Both the position numbers and the translations under genes were made by a program. Positions 34,101 to 45,228 of a DNA stretch of 64,000 bases are shown piece after piece. Location: NCBI GenBank assembly GCA_037783415.1, contig JAZGTN010000069.1, positions 2,666,001 to 2,730,000 of the forward strand. The letters are read 5' to 3'. The notes beneath the pieces are model-generated. The model was given only the letters and a program-made list of their open reading frames with translations, searched no databases and was not told the DNA's origin. Numbering within the stretch: position 1 is the first letter of the stretch; each line of letters begins with the position of its first letter. The stretch is from Leptasterias polaris (taxonomy: Eukaryota > Echinodermata > Asteroidea > Forcipulatida > Asteriidae).

Positions 34101-37100
34101 ATTTAATTTCAGAAATAAACATGTTCTTCGTTTGACGTGTTTTCTCGTTCGGATACACGCGAGACTTGCACAGTCTATAACATAGGATTTGAATTGTCTT
34201 TAGCCTCTAGCCTCAAGATACCGGGCAAATTCTGTGGTCTAGTGTTAAGACATCTGCTCTGGAGTGGTAAAGGCTATGGGTTCGAATCCCACCTGAGTAA
34301 TATGCCTGTGGAGCTTTTTTAAACTTAATTTCTATTAAATGATTTTGGGTTGAACAAGGGAAAATTGACTAGAGCGGGATTTGAACCAACGACCTCCGGA
34401 TTGACATGCCGGCGCTCTACCAACTGAGCTATCTAGCCCTATGATGGCGGTCTCCCTATTTTGACAATATCCTTGTTCGGTGGGTGCCAGTCAGAAGCCA
34501 TTCAACCGTAAACTGCCGTGTAGCCAAGGATCACACCCAAGTATACGATACAACATGGGAAAATCATTTAAAATGTACCCAGTCAGTTTCCCTTGTGGTT
34601 TATTATTTGATATCTTAATTTCTATTAAATAGAATAAAATGATTTTCCTCACCTTAATAAAGTTCTTGCCGCTGTCTTTGAGAGCAGCGGCTTTCCATGT
34701 GAGTAGCCTGGCACTCTCTACCCGTACTTCCATATCAGCTAGCTTGCTCTGTATGAGCTGTAAACTGGCTATGGGCTTTTCAAATGCCTTTCGTTCTGTT
34801 GCATACTTGATTGCACATTCCAACGAAGCCTAAGTTTAGATGCAAGGAAGGAAACATTTGAAGATTAAACCAAAATGGTGTGTTCCGTCTGAGACAAAAA
34901 TGATGGTCAAGTATCGGATATAACTTTTTTCTTAATATCTGCAATAAGGTTGTATCGTTCTACAAAAAATCCCAATTTGTGCACATCAAAGCCAGTGTTT
35001 GCAGTAATATCATTTGAAACATCTAGGCATTTATAGCTTCATTACTCAATGGTATTACAATGCTTTACATAAACTTTTTTTACAGCAAATAAAGGGAATT
35101 TTACAAAAGAGGACATTTTGAATGACATCCAATTTATACAATAGCTTCACAGACAGTGTTTAAGAGGCACTCGGGTGCAACATGCTGCCTTTGCAATGTT
35201 TTTGTTTGTAGGCCACTTTTTTGTTTTGCAAAAACACACACCTTAGTAAAAAAGATGAGTCTTTGGTACAGATTTAAAAATATCAAGACCAGCAGCATTC
35301 CTAACAAGTGGAATAAGTTCCAGATGTGCAGTGCACTATGCTCAAAGGCTCAATCACTCAGGGCAGCCTTACCACCACCTACAGTCACCAGAACTCAGGC
35401 AGGTAGTAACAAGACTGTAACTTGACAGAAACACGCATTCTTAAATACTGTGGGGCTAGACTATGTCAAATTTTGTATAGACCTTATGCATTGACGTCAC
35501 CAAGCCGCCATCTTAGAGGTAAACTGATGATGAAACAATGGAAACGCGCTGATTTGTACGCGCGGCGCACAGGACTGGCCAATGAGCATCTTCCATTTGA
35601 CCTCTAGGTGAGGGCGCCCTACTCAAATGACGTCATATGCATAAGGTCTATTACAATACTCCACAAATAAAGTATAACACATTACCTGAGCAATACCCAA
35701 TGCTTGTGATGCAACTCCTATCCTTCCAGCATCAAGCGTCATCTACATGTTAAACAAAAGTAATGAAAACATAGATTACAGTTTAAAGTAAAATATCGTC
35801 TGCTCAGTACTATAAGGTCATTAGTTGCAATTTCATATTCATAATAATCAAAAGGTCACTTTATGAAAAATGCGTATAAGTTTGAAAAAAATAAATCAAA
35901 TGAATGACTTCCTTAGACATGCTAAGGTGAATGTTTTATTTTACCCCCCAAAAACTTTGAAGACCACTCTTGGTCAATAAACTCCATTTACCAGGAGCTC
36001 CAAAAATATGCAAAAGCAATTTTATGAAACCCAAACAAGATGCACTAATGACCTTATAGTTCTAAGCAGACGAAAATTTTTACTTGACATAGAAGAAGTT
36101 TCTATTAAGAATCAATGAGTTGTTACTGGTTACCATAGCAATCTTGAATCCCATGCCTTCCTGACCGAGGAGATTCTCCTTTGGGATGACACAATCCTCA
36201 AAGATGAGTTCCGTCGTAGATGATGCTCTTATACCCAACTTGTCTTCCTTCTTCCCCAAAGAGAGACCCTCAGTGGGTTTGGGAACGAGGAAAGCGCTGA
36301 TGCCCTAAATTCCACAAAAAAGCATAGAATTACAATTTTAAAAAGATCTACTAACTCTTTCAGTGCTAATAATAATAATAATAACGTAAACTTATATAGC
36401 GCCAAAATCCGCCTAAAAAGACGCTCAAAGCGCTTCACAGAAAAACAGTTTAAAAAGCTACGGCCAAACACAATTAACAAAGCAATAAACCTGAGAGAAC
36501 ACAAATTCAAAAAAAATCAGTCATTAAAACAATTAAAACAAAACCCAAAAAAGTCTAAAAACTGGACCAGCCAGTAGCAGTTAAAAAAACAAAACAATTA
36601 AAAAGACGACAAACAGGCAATATAAAAACCCGACCAGAACACTGTTTGGTAAAGTGCCTGATACTTAATTATTGCGAGGGCAAGGCATTTTTTTCTTAAA
36701 AAGGAACCTCTATTAAATTTAAATTTGTACTTGGGCATTTTATAGGGCACAAAGGCAGGGTCTGGCTATTTTTTACGCATTGAACCTTAAGTGCCCAGCT
36801 TTTTGAGCTTTTTCTCAATTCTGTATTAGAAAACAAAAAGTGTTTCTCACCAAACAAAATGAATCTTGCTGATTTGTGTTGCCTTGGTACATCCCAAAGT
36901 CAATAGTATTTATTGAGTGTATACTGCCTTTTCATGATAACAAACGTGTATTTTTGGGGTCGTACACGTCCAATTGATTGACAACACTTTTTGTGCACAA
37001 AAAATAGATCGTACATGTACGATATTAGCACTTTTGGCATACCATAAAATAAGTCCTACATTTACGACCTTGCCACTGAAAAGTTCAAGATGCTAGGTAC

Positions 37101-40100
37101 TATTTTTGGTCGATTTGACTTGAAGATAAAATTTTAAATTAATATTTTAAATTAATATTTTTAAAGATTCAAGAAATGTATATCATTCATTTCAGGTATT
37201 GCATACTTTATGGCAGCAACAGAGGCAAGTGCCTCCATACCCCTGCTGGTCAGTGCCTTTGTGCCCTATAAAATGCCCACGTACAAATTTAAATTTAATA
37301 GAGGTTCCTTTTTAAGAAAAAAATGCCTTGCCCTCGCAATAATTAAGTATCAGGCACTTTACCAAACAGTGTTCCAGTTTATTAACTTTGAGAGTTGCCC
37401 CTTAATTGGACTACCTCTTAATTTTGCACCATGGAGTTTCCAGTACGCCTTCTGGCCTGGAGTTAAAGGAGGCCACAGAGGCAATGGCCTCCCTTGCCCT
37501 GGGCCCAATTTCATAGAGCTGCTTAAGCAGAAAATATTGCTTAACAATTGTCTGCTAAGCAGAAAGTAGCAGGATACCAGTCACAAAAAGTACATGTGAC
37601 ATAGTAGTTTGGCTCATAACCTTATTCTAGTAAGCAAAATTTTGTTGTGCTTAAGCTACTCTTTGTGCTTAAGCAGCTCTATGAAATTGGGCCCTGGTCT
37701 TGGCCAAGGTGCCCCTTCAAAAGTTTCCCATAGACTTTAAGATTTTGGAATTGCCCTTTTTAAAATGAAAATGGCCTTGCCCCTTTCAAAGATGAAACTC
37801 CAGGCCAGTGCTTTTTGAGTTTTTACCTTGTGTTTGAGTGATTTGTTTGTGGTAGCAAAGACCACACTAGCTTCTGATTCATAGCCGTTGGTAATCCAGG
37901 CTTTCCTGCCGTTCAGTACCCAGTGGTCACCGTTTAGTCTCGCCGTGGTTGACGCTGCACCTGCATCACTGCCATTGCCTTGAACGACAGAAAATCAATG
38001 TTCAAGGGTAGGTATACGTTTGGTAATTACTCTTAAACACTTACTTGGTAAGAAGTACATCGGCTTTTGATAGCATAAAGCATTTTGAGAAACATTTCAC
38101 TTCAAAGTGATGTGGTTATGAAAAAAATCAATAAGTTTTTCTCAAAAGAAAATTTAAAATCATTTCTCAGATTGTATACAGTCCCAATGACGGATTATTC
38201 TTCCTTTGTAGACATATTCGCTCCAGATATTCGGTGATATCTGAAAAGCGCTACCTCTGTTCTAAATGAAATTTGCACAGGTTAGTTTTATTGCATATGT
38301 CAGTGTCTACATTTATGTAGGATCAAAACAATTGAACAGTTTCAAAAACCAAAGGTATATTTTGCCTTTAGGCATGGCCATGTCAAAAGTTTTAGTGTTT
38401 AGCATTCTCCCTTTACAGTTTCTGCAGGTGTTTTTTTTTTGTTTTTTTTCCCCCTCTCCGACCAATCAATTAAAGACCTTTGGCATGGAGCATCAATCTT
38501 AAAGGCCCTGTACACTATTGGTAAGATCGAAAAACACAAATGTTCACAGATTCACACATAACTTACATGATTTAAAGTAAGTAATGGTAGAAAGGGTTCC
38601 TTAAAATATTTCTGCCTAAAATGCTATCGTTTCTGAGAAATGAGTAAAACTCGATGTTTGAAAAACAGAAAACACATAAGGTCTCTTTTCACTATTTTCA
38701 CGTGACCTCGATGACCAATTGAGCTCAAATTTTCACAGGTTTGTTATTTCATGTATGTGGTTGATTACACAAAACATGAACACTGTCTGATTATTTTGTC
38801 AGCTCTGCCAATCCTGTATAATACCTTTATGTTACCCCCCTTTAAAATGGTGTAACCAAAGTGAGGCTGAAAGGGCAAATAGTCTGGACCATTTTTGGTA
38901 TAGATTAGAATCAGAATGCATTATTAATACTGCATACAGGGGACTGTACACAAAGATGGTGTCAGCATGATACAGGTCTAAACACATCCAAGCACATTGC
39001 TTGCACTCTCTCTATGCATATAGCATCCATGAAAACAGGCTGGAACCAAGACTTCCCAACATAAAGAAAATGGTAGTCTAGTGCTGATAGATGAGCACCA
39101 TGCTACTTGCTAATCTTGAGTCCATTCAGTGTTATTGGCCAGGTTCTGTTTGGTTATAACTGCAACAACTACAGGCCATGACGTTGACGTGTAAATGATA
39201 AATTAACACTTGCAGTGCCAAGAGTTTTAAAAGAATTTTAAAGAAAAGAACAAGCAATCAAATATTTTGAAAATCGGTCAAGGCATTAAGCTCTCCTGCC
39301 AGGCAGTCGATGATTTATTTCGCTGACAATACTTAATCTTGAGAAAATAGAATATTGCAAACTGCTAACCAACCAAAAGGACCTGTAGTATAATTTATAA
39401 ATGCAAAAAATAGTTAATGACCTGACAATTTGACCCTAACAGTCTTTCTCAAAGGCTAAATGACATGACAGCATACATAAACACCAACGTGTGTAAATAC
39501 CGGCAATCGTGGACCCTCCTTTGTTCAACTCTTTGTGATAGCAACCGTGGACCACAATGCTTTCCTTTGTGATAGCAACCGTGGACCAATTGTCCCTTTT
39601 GTTATAGGTCCCTGGTTTGAATGTGGATACCTACCCAGGTGTACACACCCGTGTGTTGTCATGTCAATTAGCCTTCAAGCACTTGTATACCTGTTTATGT
39701 GTGTCGTGTTGTTATTTAGCCTTCGAGAAAGACTCTGCTAGGGTCGAAACATCAGGCCATTAATTTGTTGCAATATTTATTCTTACCAGGCTCACTGAGT
39801 CCAAAACAGCCGACCCTGTCACCATCCAGGAATGGTTTGGCAAACTTCTCAATCTGCTCTTCATTGCCAAACTTCATAATTGGTCCAAGATATAAAGACT
39901 GGAACAAGACACCATGGGTATTTATGAGTAAATAAGAATGAATGTTGACATACCATCTCTTTCTTACTTCGGTTTAACAAACTTGGCCTATTTTTATGAA
40001 ACTTGGCTCAGTCCGAGGCTTTTGTTTTTACCCTACTTACATTATTTACACTCATAATAACTCCACATGAAGCACATCCTCTGCTGATCTCCTCCATAGC

Positions 40101-43100
40101 GATAGCATAGGCTAAGTAATCGAGACCAGTTCCACCATACACCTCTGGGACATCAATAGCCATCAACCCAAGCTCTCCCAGCTTCTTCACCTGAAATATG
40201 ACAATAATTCATCGATCAACTTCTCAGCTCCCTTTGGCATTTTGATTAAGAACTTTGCTGTATATTGGTATATTGGTATATTTTTATTCACATTATCACA
40301 TTGTGACCCGAAGGCCAAATTGCATGATAATTTACAATATTAAAATCATTGAAAAAAACATTGAAAAAATTAAAAATTAAAAAGCTGCTCACAAGGAATA
40401 TTAAGGCCCTATTTAGATAACTGGTAAAAAGTAAGCACGGGCAGTTTTATTGTTAATCTAAATGCGAGTAATAATCTAGCACAGATTTGAGGTGGTGGCA
40501 CTAATTTAAAAAAAAGATTATTAAAAACTGAACACAGAGCAAAATATTCTACTTGTTCAGCAAGCTGATGAAATAGGGTATTGGGCTGTTTTTGAATCGT
40601 GATGTCCTGGTGCGTAAGTAAGAATAATGATGTGCATTACGCAGGTTGCGGGCGTGAGACTCCCGTCTGGTAGGAGGGAGAAGATCATTTGTACGTTCTG
40701 AATTGGCAAGTCCTTCAGCCAAGCTGAGACAATGATTCTCCCTCCTATCAGCAAGAGACTCAAGCCCGCAAATATGCATAGCATCCGCATACGAAGTATA
40801 GCGCTGTGCCAAAATGGTTCTGCATGCACGTTTTTGCAGGTGCTCCAGAGTCTTCTTCTGGGCAGCAGTAATTGAGGAAGACCAAGTAACATCAGCATAT
40901 TCAACAGCAGGCCTCACATAACTTTTATAAATTGATATGAGCTCAACATCATTAAATCCAAACCTCTTAAGCAGGCGGAGCATATACAGTTTTTGATTGG
41001 CTTTCTTAGAAATTTCATTGATATTTTTTTCCCATCGGAGGTCATTCTGTAGCCAGACTCCTAGGACCTTTGCCTCAGATACAAAGTTCAGAGGGACTCC
41101 CGCAATACTCAACTCGGCATGTGGTGGGGGTTTAGTTTTGAAACATGTTTGGATGGCTGTAGTCAGCTTACTCCTTCACTTTTCATCAGCTGTGTCACTT
41201 AGGTTGAGACGCGGACTCAAAGTCAACCAAAGCATTTGGATTGGCTTTTCAGTCCCTACTTGATTGCGTGGATTTCCCCAAGTTGGGGTTTTCCTCCCAC
41301 ATCTAAATGATTGTTCATCTTTTCAGCCTTCGAGAAATACTCTGCTAACGACCTCCAGATTAACATGCCGGTGTCATGCCAAAAAGTGTCCGCCACGAAA
41401 TAGTGTCCGCTCATTAGCATATTGCGATCTGATTGGTCATGCGTCTATGACGTCACAATGTCTGCCAAAAAGCGTCCGCGTTTGGCGTGCATCATTGCGT
41501 GCCTAGCTAGCTGCTCAGCTGACAAGACGTCATACATACAGATAAGATCATTTTTTTATATGAATTTTCCTTTGAACTTTGTTTAAACGCTTCCTTTATT
41601 GTATATTATTATAAGGATTCGTAACACTTAACATTTTCTCACATCGTTCATTTATTATTTTTGTCCGATAGCTCACTGCCAAACACTGCCTTTCAAATAA
41701 TGACCACTAAATCTCCGCCAAATACTGTCCATTCCAGCCAAATACTGTCCATTAACTCCCCCAAAATTACCATAAACTCCCCGCTAAATACTGTCCGCCG
41801 CCAAATACTGTCCGAGTGCTGTGCATGCATGTGACTGATTGTACATACCCCGGACACTCTTTGGCGGCGGACACTATTTGGCACGTGTCCGGCGTCCACT
41901 ACGCATGCTCAGCGGACACTTTTTCGGGGTGGACACTTTTTGGCATGACTCCGGCACTCTACCAAATGAGCCATCTAGCCCTATGTTAGCGGCCTCCCTA
42001 TTTTGTTATCATTGTTCAGGAGTGCCAGTCAGAAGCCATACATGTACATTGCATGAATAACACCATACAATTTGAATAGACTTTGTAATGGACTTACTTG
42101 TTCCTTTGGATACCTATGTTCTTTGTCAAGTTCTCCTGCAATGGGCATCAACTCCTTATCAGCGAAGTCACGACATGTCTTCCTCAACATGGTGTGAATG
42201 TCTGGTAGGTCCGCCCATCCTGACATACAACGACTGTATGTCACATTATGTGTTGCTACCAAGAAAAACAGTGTAAAAATTTTGTATAAAAACGGGTAGT
42301 GCAGTAAGCTTTAGCATTTTTCTGGTGTGATCCTGATCAATGACATTTGGGCGTCTAATGAAAAACGTGCAGAGCTGCCAACATTTACATCTTGCAATCG
42401 GAGAGATTTTGTACTTCAATCAGGGGGATATTAAAACTACATTTAACTTAGTAGGGACAAGGTTTCCATAATCAGGAAGATTTTCAAATTTTTTCATTAG
42501 ATCATGGAAAGATTGGTTAATTTTCAGGGAGATTTTTGCAGAATCAGGGATAGTTGGCAGCTCTGGAAGTGGCAGTCGTGGTGCAGCATCTTTTCTCAAA
42601 CAAGTGACTGGATACAAAAGTTGCTGCTGATTATTTTGTTTAAGGATTACATATTCTCATTTTCTATTTCTTGTTTTGACATTGCATACTGTGTATACCT
42701 AGCCCTTTAATTTATCAAATAAGCTGATTAAGAACCACATAGACTTTCTCCTATCAAAAGGGGTCCTGCAGTCAAGTGCACTGGACTCAACCTGAGGTAT
42801 TTCTGACCAGCAGAGTGTGGGTTTAACTTTAACTTCCTGTCTTGACACTTGTGCTCTTAAGCAAGACACTTTAACTTAAAGTGTCTTGCTTTAACGACAC
42901 TGAACACGTTTTGTAAATGTCAAAGACCAGTATTCTCACTTGGTGTATCCCAACATATAATGCATAAAATAACAAGCCTGTGAAAATTTGGGCTCAATTG
43001 GTTATTGAAGTTGCAAGAAAATGATGAAAGAAAAAACACCCTTGTTGTACAAATTAGTGTGCTTTCAATAAAAGGCTTCTGGCCAGAAGTCTTATTATTT

Positions 43101-44238
43101 TAGTGAAAAATTACCTCTTTCTCAAAAACTACGTTACTTCAGAGGGAGTGGTTTCTCACAATGTTTTATACTATCAACAGCTCTCCGTTGCTCGTTACCA
43201 AGTAAGTTTTTATGCTAATATATATTTTGAGTAATTACCAAACGTGTACAGGCCTTTAAAGGCCCTGTACACTATTGGTAAGATCGACAAACAAAATTGT
43301 TCACAGATTCACACAAACTTACATGATGTAAAGTAAGTAATGGTAGAAAAGGTTCCCTTAAAATTTGTTTGCCTAAAATGCTATCGTTTCTGAGAAATGA
43401 GTAAAACAATAGTTTTTATCGCGCGCGATAATAAACTCGATGTTTGAAAAACAGAAAACACATAAGGTCTCTTTTCACTATTTTCTCGTAACCTCGATGA
43501 CCAATTGAGCTCAAATTTTCACAGGTTTGTTATTTCATGTATGTGGTCGATTACACAAAACATGAACACTGTCTGTGATTGTTTTGTCAGCTCTGCCAAT
43601 CCTGTATAATACCTTTAAAGTTTAAGCCTACAATAGGCCTACTGATTCTTTCTTCAGATACATGTAGTACACAAAGCAGTAGATCCTGTGTGTTGTTATG
43701 CATAAAACAACCCAGTAAACTTATCGTCTTCAAAATAATTTCTCATGATGTTTTGAGTTTTATTTATGGATTCTTTAGACATTGAAGATCTGAGATCAAA
43801 TCCGTCTCCGTGTTCTTAGAATTTGTGTCATGATTTTCGAAAGTGGTAAAAATTAGGCAAATCTGGTGACTAGTCTTGCAAAAATGGTCGAAATTGCAAG
43901 TATGGAGGAATGTTACGTGAGTTGTTTCGTAACCCGGCCCTCCGGTCTCCGACCGTCGGGAGGATGGTGGGTTACGATTAGATTATTGAGACTACGATTT
44001 CGATGACGAATGAACCTGCAGCCAGTGCAGCTGCACTGCACTGGCTGCAGTATCATATGCCGCGGCGGGCAGGGGTTAGGTACGACGGACGTCGGTGTAA
44101 AGACAGTCTAGTGAACGTTTGCTCAACAATATAACTATTAAACTGTATAATCATACCTTTGTTTTGAGTCGCTGTCAGTAGCAATCTTCTATTTACAGCA
44201 GACGCCAGCCTGCGCATTGTCATCCTCGCAGCAGCCAT
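31102..44238 (-). CDS. ACADS: Short-chain acyl-CoA dehydrogenase, mitochondrial (ACADS), ten exons
   Basis: FAD flavoprotein of the mitochondrial matrix that makes the alpha-beta double bond in short-chain acyl-CoA, the first step of beta-oxidation. Exons (minus): 44238-44157, 42255-42098, 40190-40041, 39898-39787, 37978-37827, 36304-36134, 35742-35686, 34829-34653, 32663-32607, 31260-31102. All junctions are GT-AG with matching phases and give 424 aa (human ~412). Residues 1-27 are basic with no acids, a matrix-targeting peptide. Exon 3 holds [20 protein letters not shown]; exons 4-5 [21 protein letters not shown] (FAD/substrate region); exon 6 KKEDKLGIR and IFEDC; exon 10 [20 protein letters not shown], with catalytic Glu at ~402. 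Motifs match ACADS better than ACADSB or ACADM. It looks functional. Confidence 0.97.
32164..32537 (+). mobile_element. MITE family B, complete copy (ACADS intron)
   Basis: GGCACTGGACACGTTTGGTA on the left and TACCAAAAGTGTCTAGTGCC on the right are imperfect terminal inverted repeats around ~330 bp of non-coding DNA. It sits in the last-but-one intron. Other copies lie at 17.21, 42.89 and 50.24 kb. Confidence 0.85.
33270..33360 (-). repeat. tRNA-derived SINE family 3 head, copy 1
   Basis: The minus strand reads CTCGGTGGTCTAGTGGCAAG...GTCGTGGGTTCAAATCCCAC, a clear A-box/B-box pair. Similar heads lie at 34,240 and (minus) 61,868. Confidence 0.7.
33509..34179. mobile_element. MITE, 671 bp, TA-flanked (ACADS intron)
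   Basis: TATAGACTGTGCAAGTCTCG at 33,509 is mirrored by CGAGACTTGCACAGTCTATA ending at 34,179, with TA at each edge. Internal open frames have no known domain. The right end alone recurs at ~46,528-46,592. Confidence 0.85.
34238..34312 (+). repeat. tRNA-derived SINE family 3 head, copy 2
   Basis: TCTGTGGTCTAGTGTTAAGA, then ATGGGTTCGAATCCCACC: A-box and B-box at tRNA spacing, plus strand. Confidence 0.65.
34330..34600 (-). repeat. tRNA-derived SINE family 2 with near-intact cloverleaf
   Basis: The minus strand from ~34,439 folds as a tRNA: 7-bp acceptor (GGCTAGA/TCTAGTC, one G-U), 4-bp D stem (GCTC/GAGC), anticodon stem CCGG/CCGG with GUC at the anticodon position, and T loop TTCAAAT. The T stem has a mismatch, and the same non-tRNA 3' body as the other family 2 copies follows. 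It is therefore a SINE with an Asp-like head rather than a tRNA gene. Confidence 0.7.
35478..35650 (-). mobile_element. MITE family D, copy 3 (inverted, ACADS intron)
   Basis: Reverse complement of copies at 13,519 and 16,819. It starts TAGACCTTATGCATTGACGT and ends ATATGCATAAGGTCTA. It lies ~36 bp from the donor of exon 7 (35742-35686), inside the following intron. Confidence 0.88.
36368..36630. repeat. Dispersed repeat starting (AAT)n - TATAGCGCC
   Basis: (AAT)n, then ACTTATATAGCGCCAAAATC and AAGACGCTCAAAGCGCTTCA, a sequence style common at SINE/LINE ends in marine invertebrates (a similar TATGGCGC block lies at ~53,607). In the ACADS intron upstream of exon 6. Confidence 0.5.
36637..37378. 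repeat. Long inverted repeat, ~120-bp arms, ~500-bp spacer
   Basis: AACACTGTTTGGTAAAGTGC...GGGCACAAAGGCA (36,637-36,757) is the near-exact reverse complement of 37,253-37,378. Few mismatches suggest a fold-back element or recent inverted duplication within an ACADS intron. Confidence 0.8.
37501..37694. mobile_element. MITE, 194 bp, ends GGGCCCAATTTCAT
   Basis: GGGCCCAATTTCATAGAGCT plus GCTTAAGCA at the left is mirrored at the right (TGCTTAAGCAGCTCTATGAA...GGGCCC). The ~29-bp inverted repeats are nearly perfect. Confidence 0.85.
38003..38375 (+). mobile_element. MITE family A, copy 2 (ACADS intron)
   Basis: Starts TAGGTATACGTTTGGTAATT and includes CACTTCAAAGTGATGTGGTT and CCAGATATTCGGTGATATCT. 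Inverted match to 5,606-5,950. Confidence 0.65.
38500..38828 (+). mobile_element. MITE family C, copy 3 (ACADS intron)
   Basis: AAAGGCCCTGTACACTATTG through CAATCCTGTATAATACCTTT. It is very close in sequence to the copy at 43,257-43,622, including the AATTTTCACAGGTTTGTTAT block. Confidence 0.8.
40259..41150 (-). pseudogene. 5'-truncated LINE fragment (RT C-terminal half)
   Basis: The minus-strand frame 41,150-40,549 reads [54 protein letters not shown] and [20 protein letters not shown], the thumb and C-terminal part of Jockey/CR1-type LINE reverse transcriptases. Palm motifs are missing, as expected for 5' truncation. The 3' end has AATAAA and a short ATATACCA repeat tail (~40,262-40,285). 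It is in sense orientation inside an ACADS intron. Confidence 0.85.
41340..42045 (-). repeat. SINE family 2 copy split by a transposon
   Basis: The head half (CGACCTCCAGATTAACATGC, 41,349) and the rest (CCGGCACTCTACCAAATGAG, 41,951, through GCCAGTCAGAAGCCAT, 42,038) match one SINE as at 34,330-34,500. They are separated by the element at 41,372-41,950. Confidence 0.8.
41372..41950. mobile_element. DNA transposon/MITE with CCGG target duplication and iterated 14-mers
   Basis: Ends GTCATGCCAAAAAGTGTCC / GGACACTTTTTGGCATGAC are perfect 19-bp inverted repeats. CCGG occurs on both sides (41,368-41,371 and 41,951-41,954), and the undivided SINE at 34.4 kb shows a single CCGG there. About ten copies of GCCAAANANTGTCC lie inside, direct in the left two thirds and inverted at the right. 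There is no transposase ORF. The superfamily is uncertain; 4-bp duplications and a TGT start recall Ginger- or Chapaev-like elements. Confidence 0.85.
42765..42890 (+). repeat. SINE family 1 fragment
   Basis: CTGACCAGCAGAGTGTGGGT and CTTGACACTTGTGCTCTTAA match the head region of the SINE at 5.3 kb. It is degraded and the B box is broken. Confidence 0.5.
42891..43254 (+). mobile_element. MITE family B, copy 3 (ACADS intron 1)
   Basis: GACACTGAACACGTTTTGTA to TACCAAACGTGTACAGGCC; full length by comparison with 32,164-32,537. Confidence 0.8.
43257..43622 (+). mobile_element. MITE family C, copy 4 (ACADS intron 1)
   Basis: It directly abuts the family B copy. AAAGGCCCTGTACACTATTG to CCTGTATAATACCTTTAAAG. 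It is nearly identical to the 38.5-kb copy but keeps a GTTTTTATCGCGCGCGATAA segment lost there. Confidence 0.8.
44016..44050. repeat. Perfect 14-bp inverted repeat
   Basis: CTGCAGCCAGTGCA and its exact complement flank a 7-nt loop in ACADS intron 1, ~100 bp downstream of exon 1. PvuII-like CAGCTG is at its centre. Confidence 0.7.
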
Positions 44239-45220
44239 TTTGTAACACGGGAAACCCTCGTTCTTAAAACATTACTCGATGGTCGAACCCCGTAGAAATG
44301 GTGCTTGGGACGACCGTACGCTTTCATGGGAACGAGGGTGTGTGGATTGCAAGGTTTCGCAAGGGAGGGGGGCCACACAAGAGACATGAGTGAGCATAAC
44401 TTGCTCTACTGTAATACCTTTATTTAGTAATGATTCAAATATTTAATGTGAAACATGAAAATGCATTATGAGATTTACTGATCATAAAATGTCAATCTTT
44501 CTGACCATTTTCACCAAACTGCATCATCTCAAAATGTTCTTGCTGTCATAACGGAACATAGCGATCATTTGCGTTGCGTTTTTTTGCATGTGCCAAAATA
44601 CGCACAAAACTAACTTTTAAAACACAGAATTTCTTAGAAAATCCATAATATCGCGAGATCGCGAAAAGCAAATTTCATGGATCGTTCACTTTTTAATAAG
44701 ATAAAAATATACTCTTTCAATTCATATAATTAATTTACTATTTGTTAATAGGGAACAAATTGCCCTTTTGATTTAAACAAATTGACTTTCTTTCACGCGC
44801 CTATGGCAGAAGGTGAAAAAACATAGAAAATGGCCGTGCTCTCGCAGCATAATTTCCCATAACTCGCACATAACGCAACGCATTCACCTGGATCGCGCTG
44901 CCTCTTCAAGCTGAATAATTTCTTTATAGATTCATGTAACATGAAAGATGATTGGTTAATTGGAACCAGTTGCCATTGTACAGGACATAAAATCATATCC
45001 TGTGATACAATGTTCCGTTATGTGGAATTCCCCTTCCTATATTATAAGAGTTGTTCATCAAAAACATCCTACCACGTGTTGTAAATAAAAGGCCTAAGTA
45101 GTGATTAAAAAAACACACATAAATTTGCCTTTTAAAATACAACCCATGCCAGCGGAACGGTACACCATTTTGTGGAGTCAAAAACTTGATTCTTACAAAT
45201 AATGTGCATTCATTTATGTT
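44239..45220. other. ACADS upstream region, AT-rich
   Basis: The ACADS start is set in AAAATGGCTGCTGCG, which resembles a YY1 core. No TATA box is evident just upstream. No gene is seen on either strand. Confidence 0.45.
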
Positions 45221-45228
45221 ATTTTCAG

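Noticed and set aside
34360..34440. Functional tRNA-Asp gene
   Set aside because: T-stem mismatch and a SINE body shared with other copies follow the head.
37210..37569. 119-aa ORF
   Set aside because: It spans one arm of a long inverted repeat and the end of a MITE; no domain.
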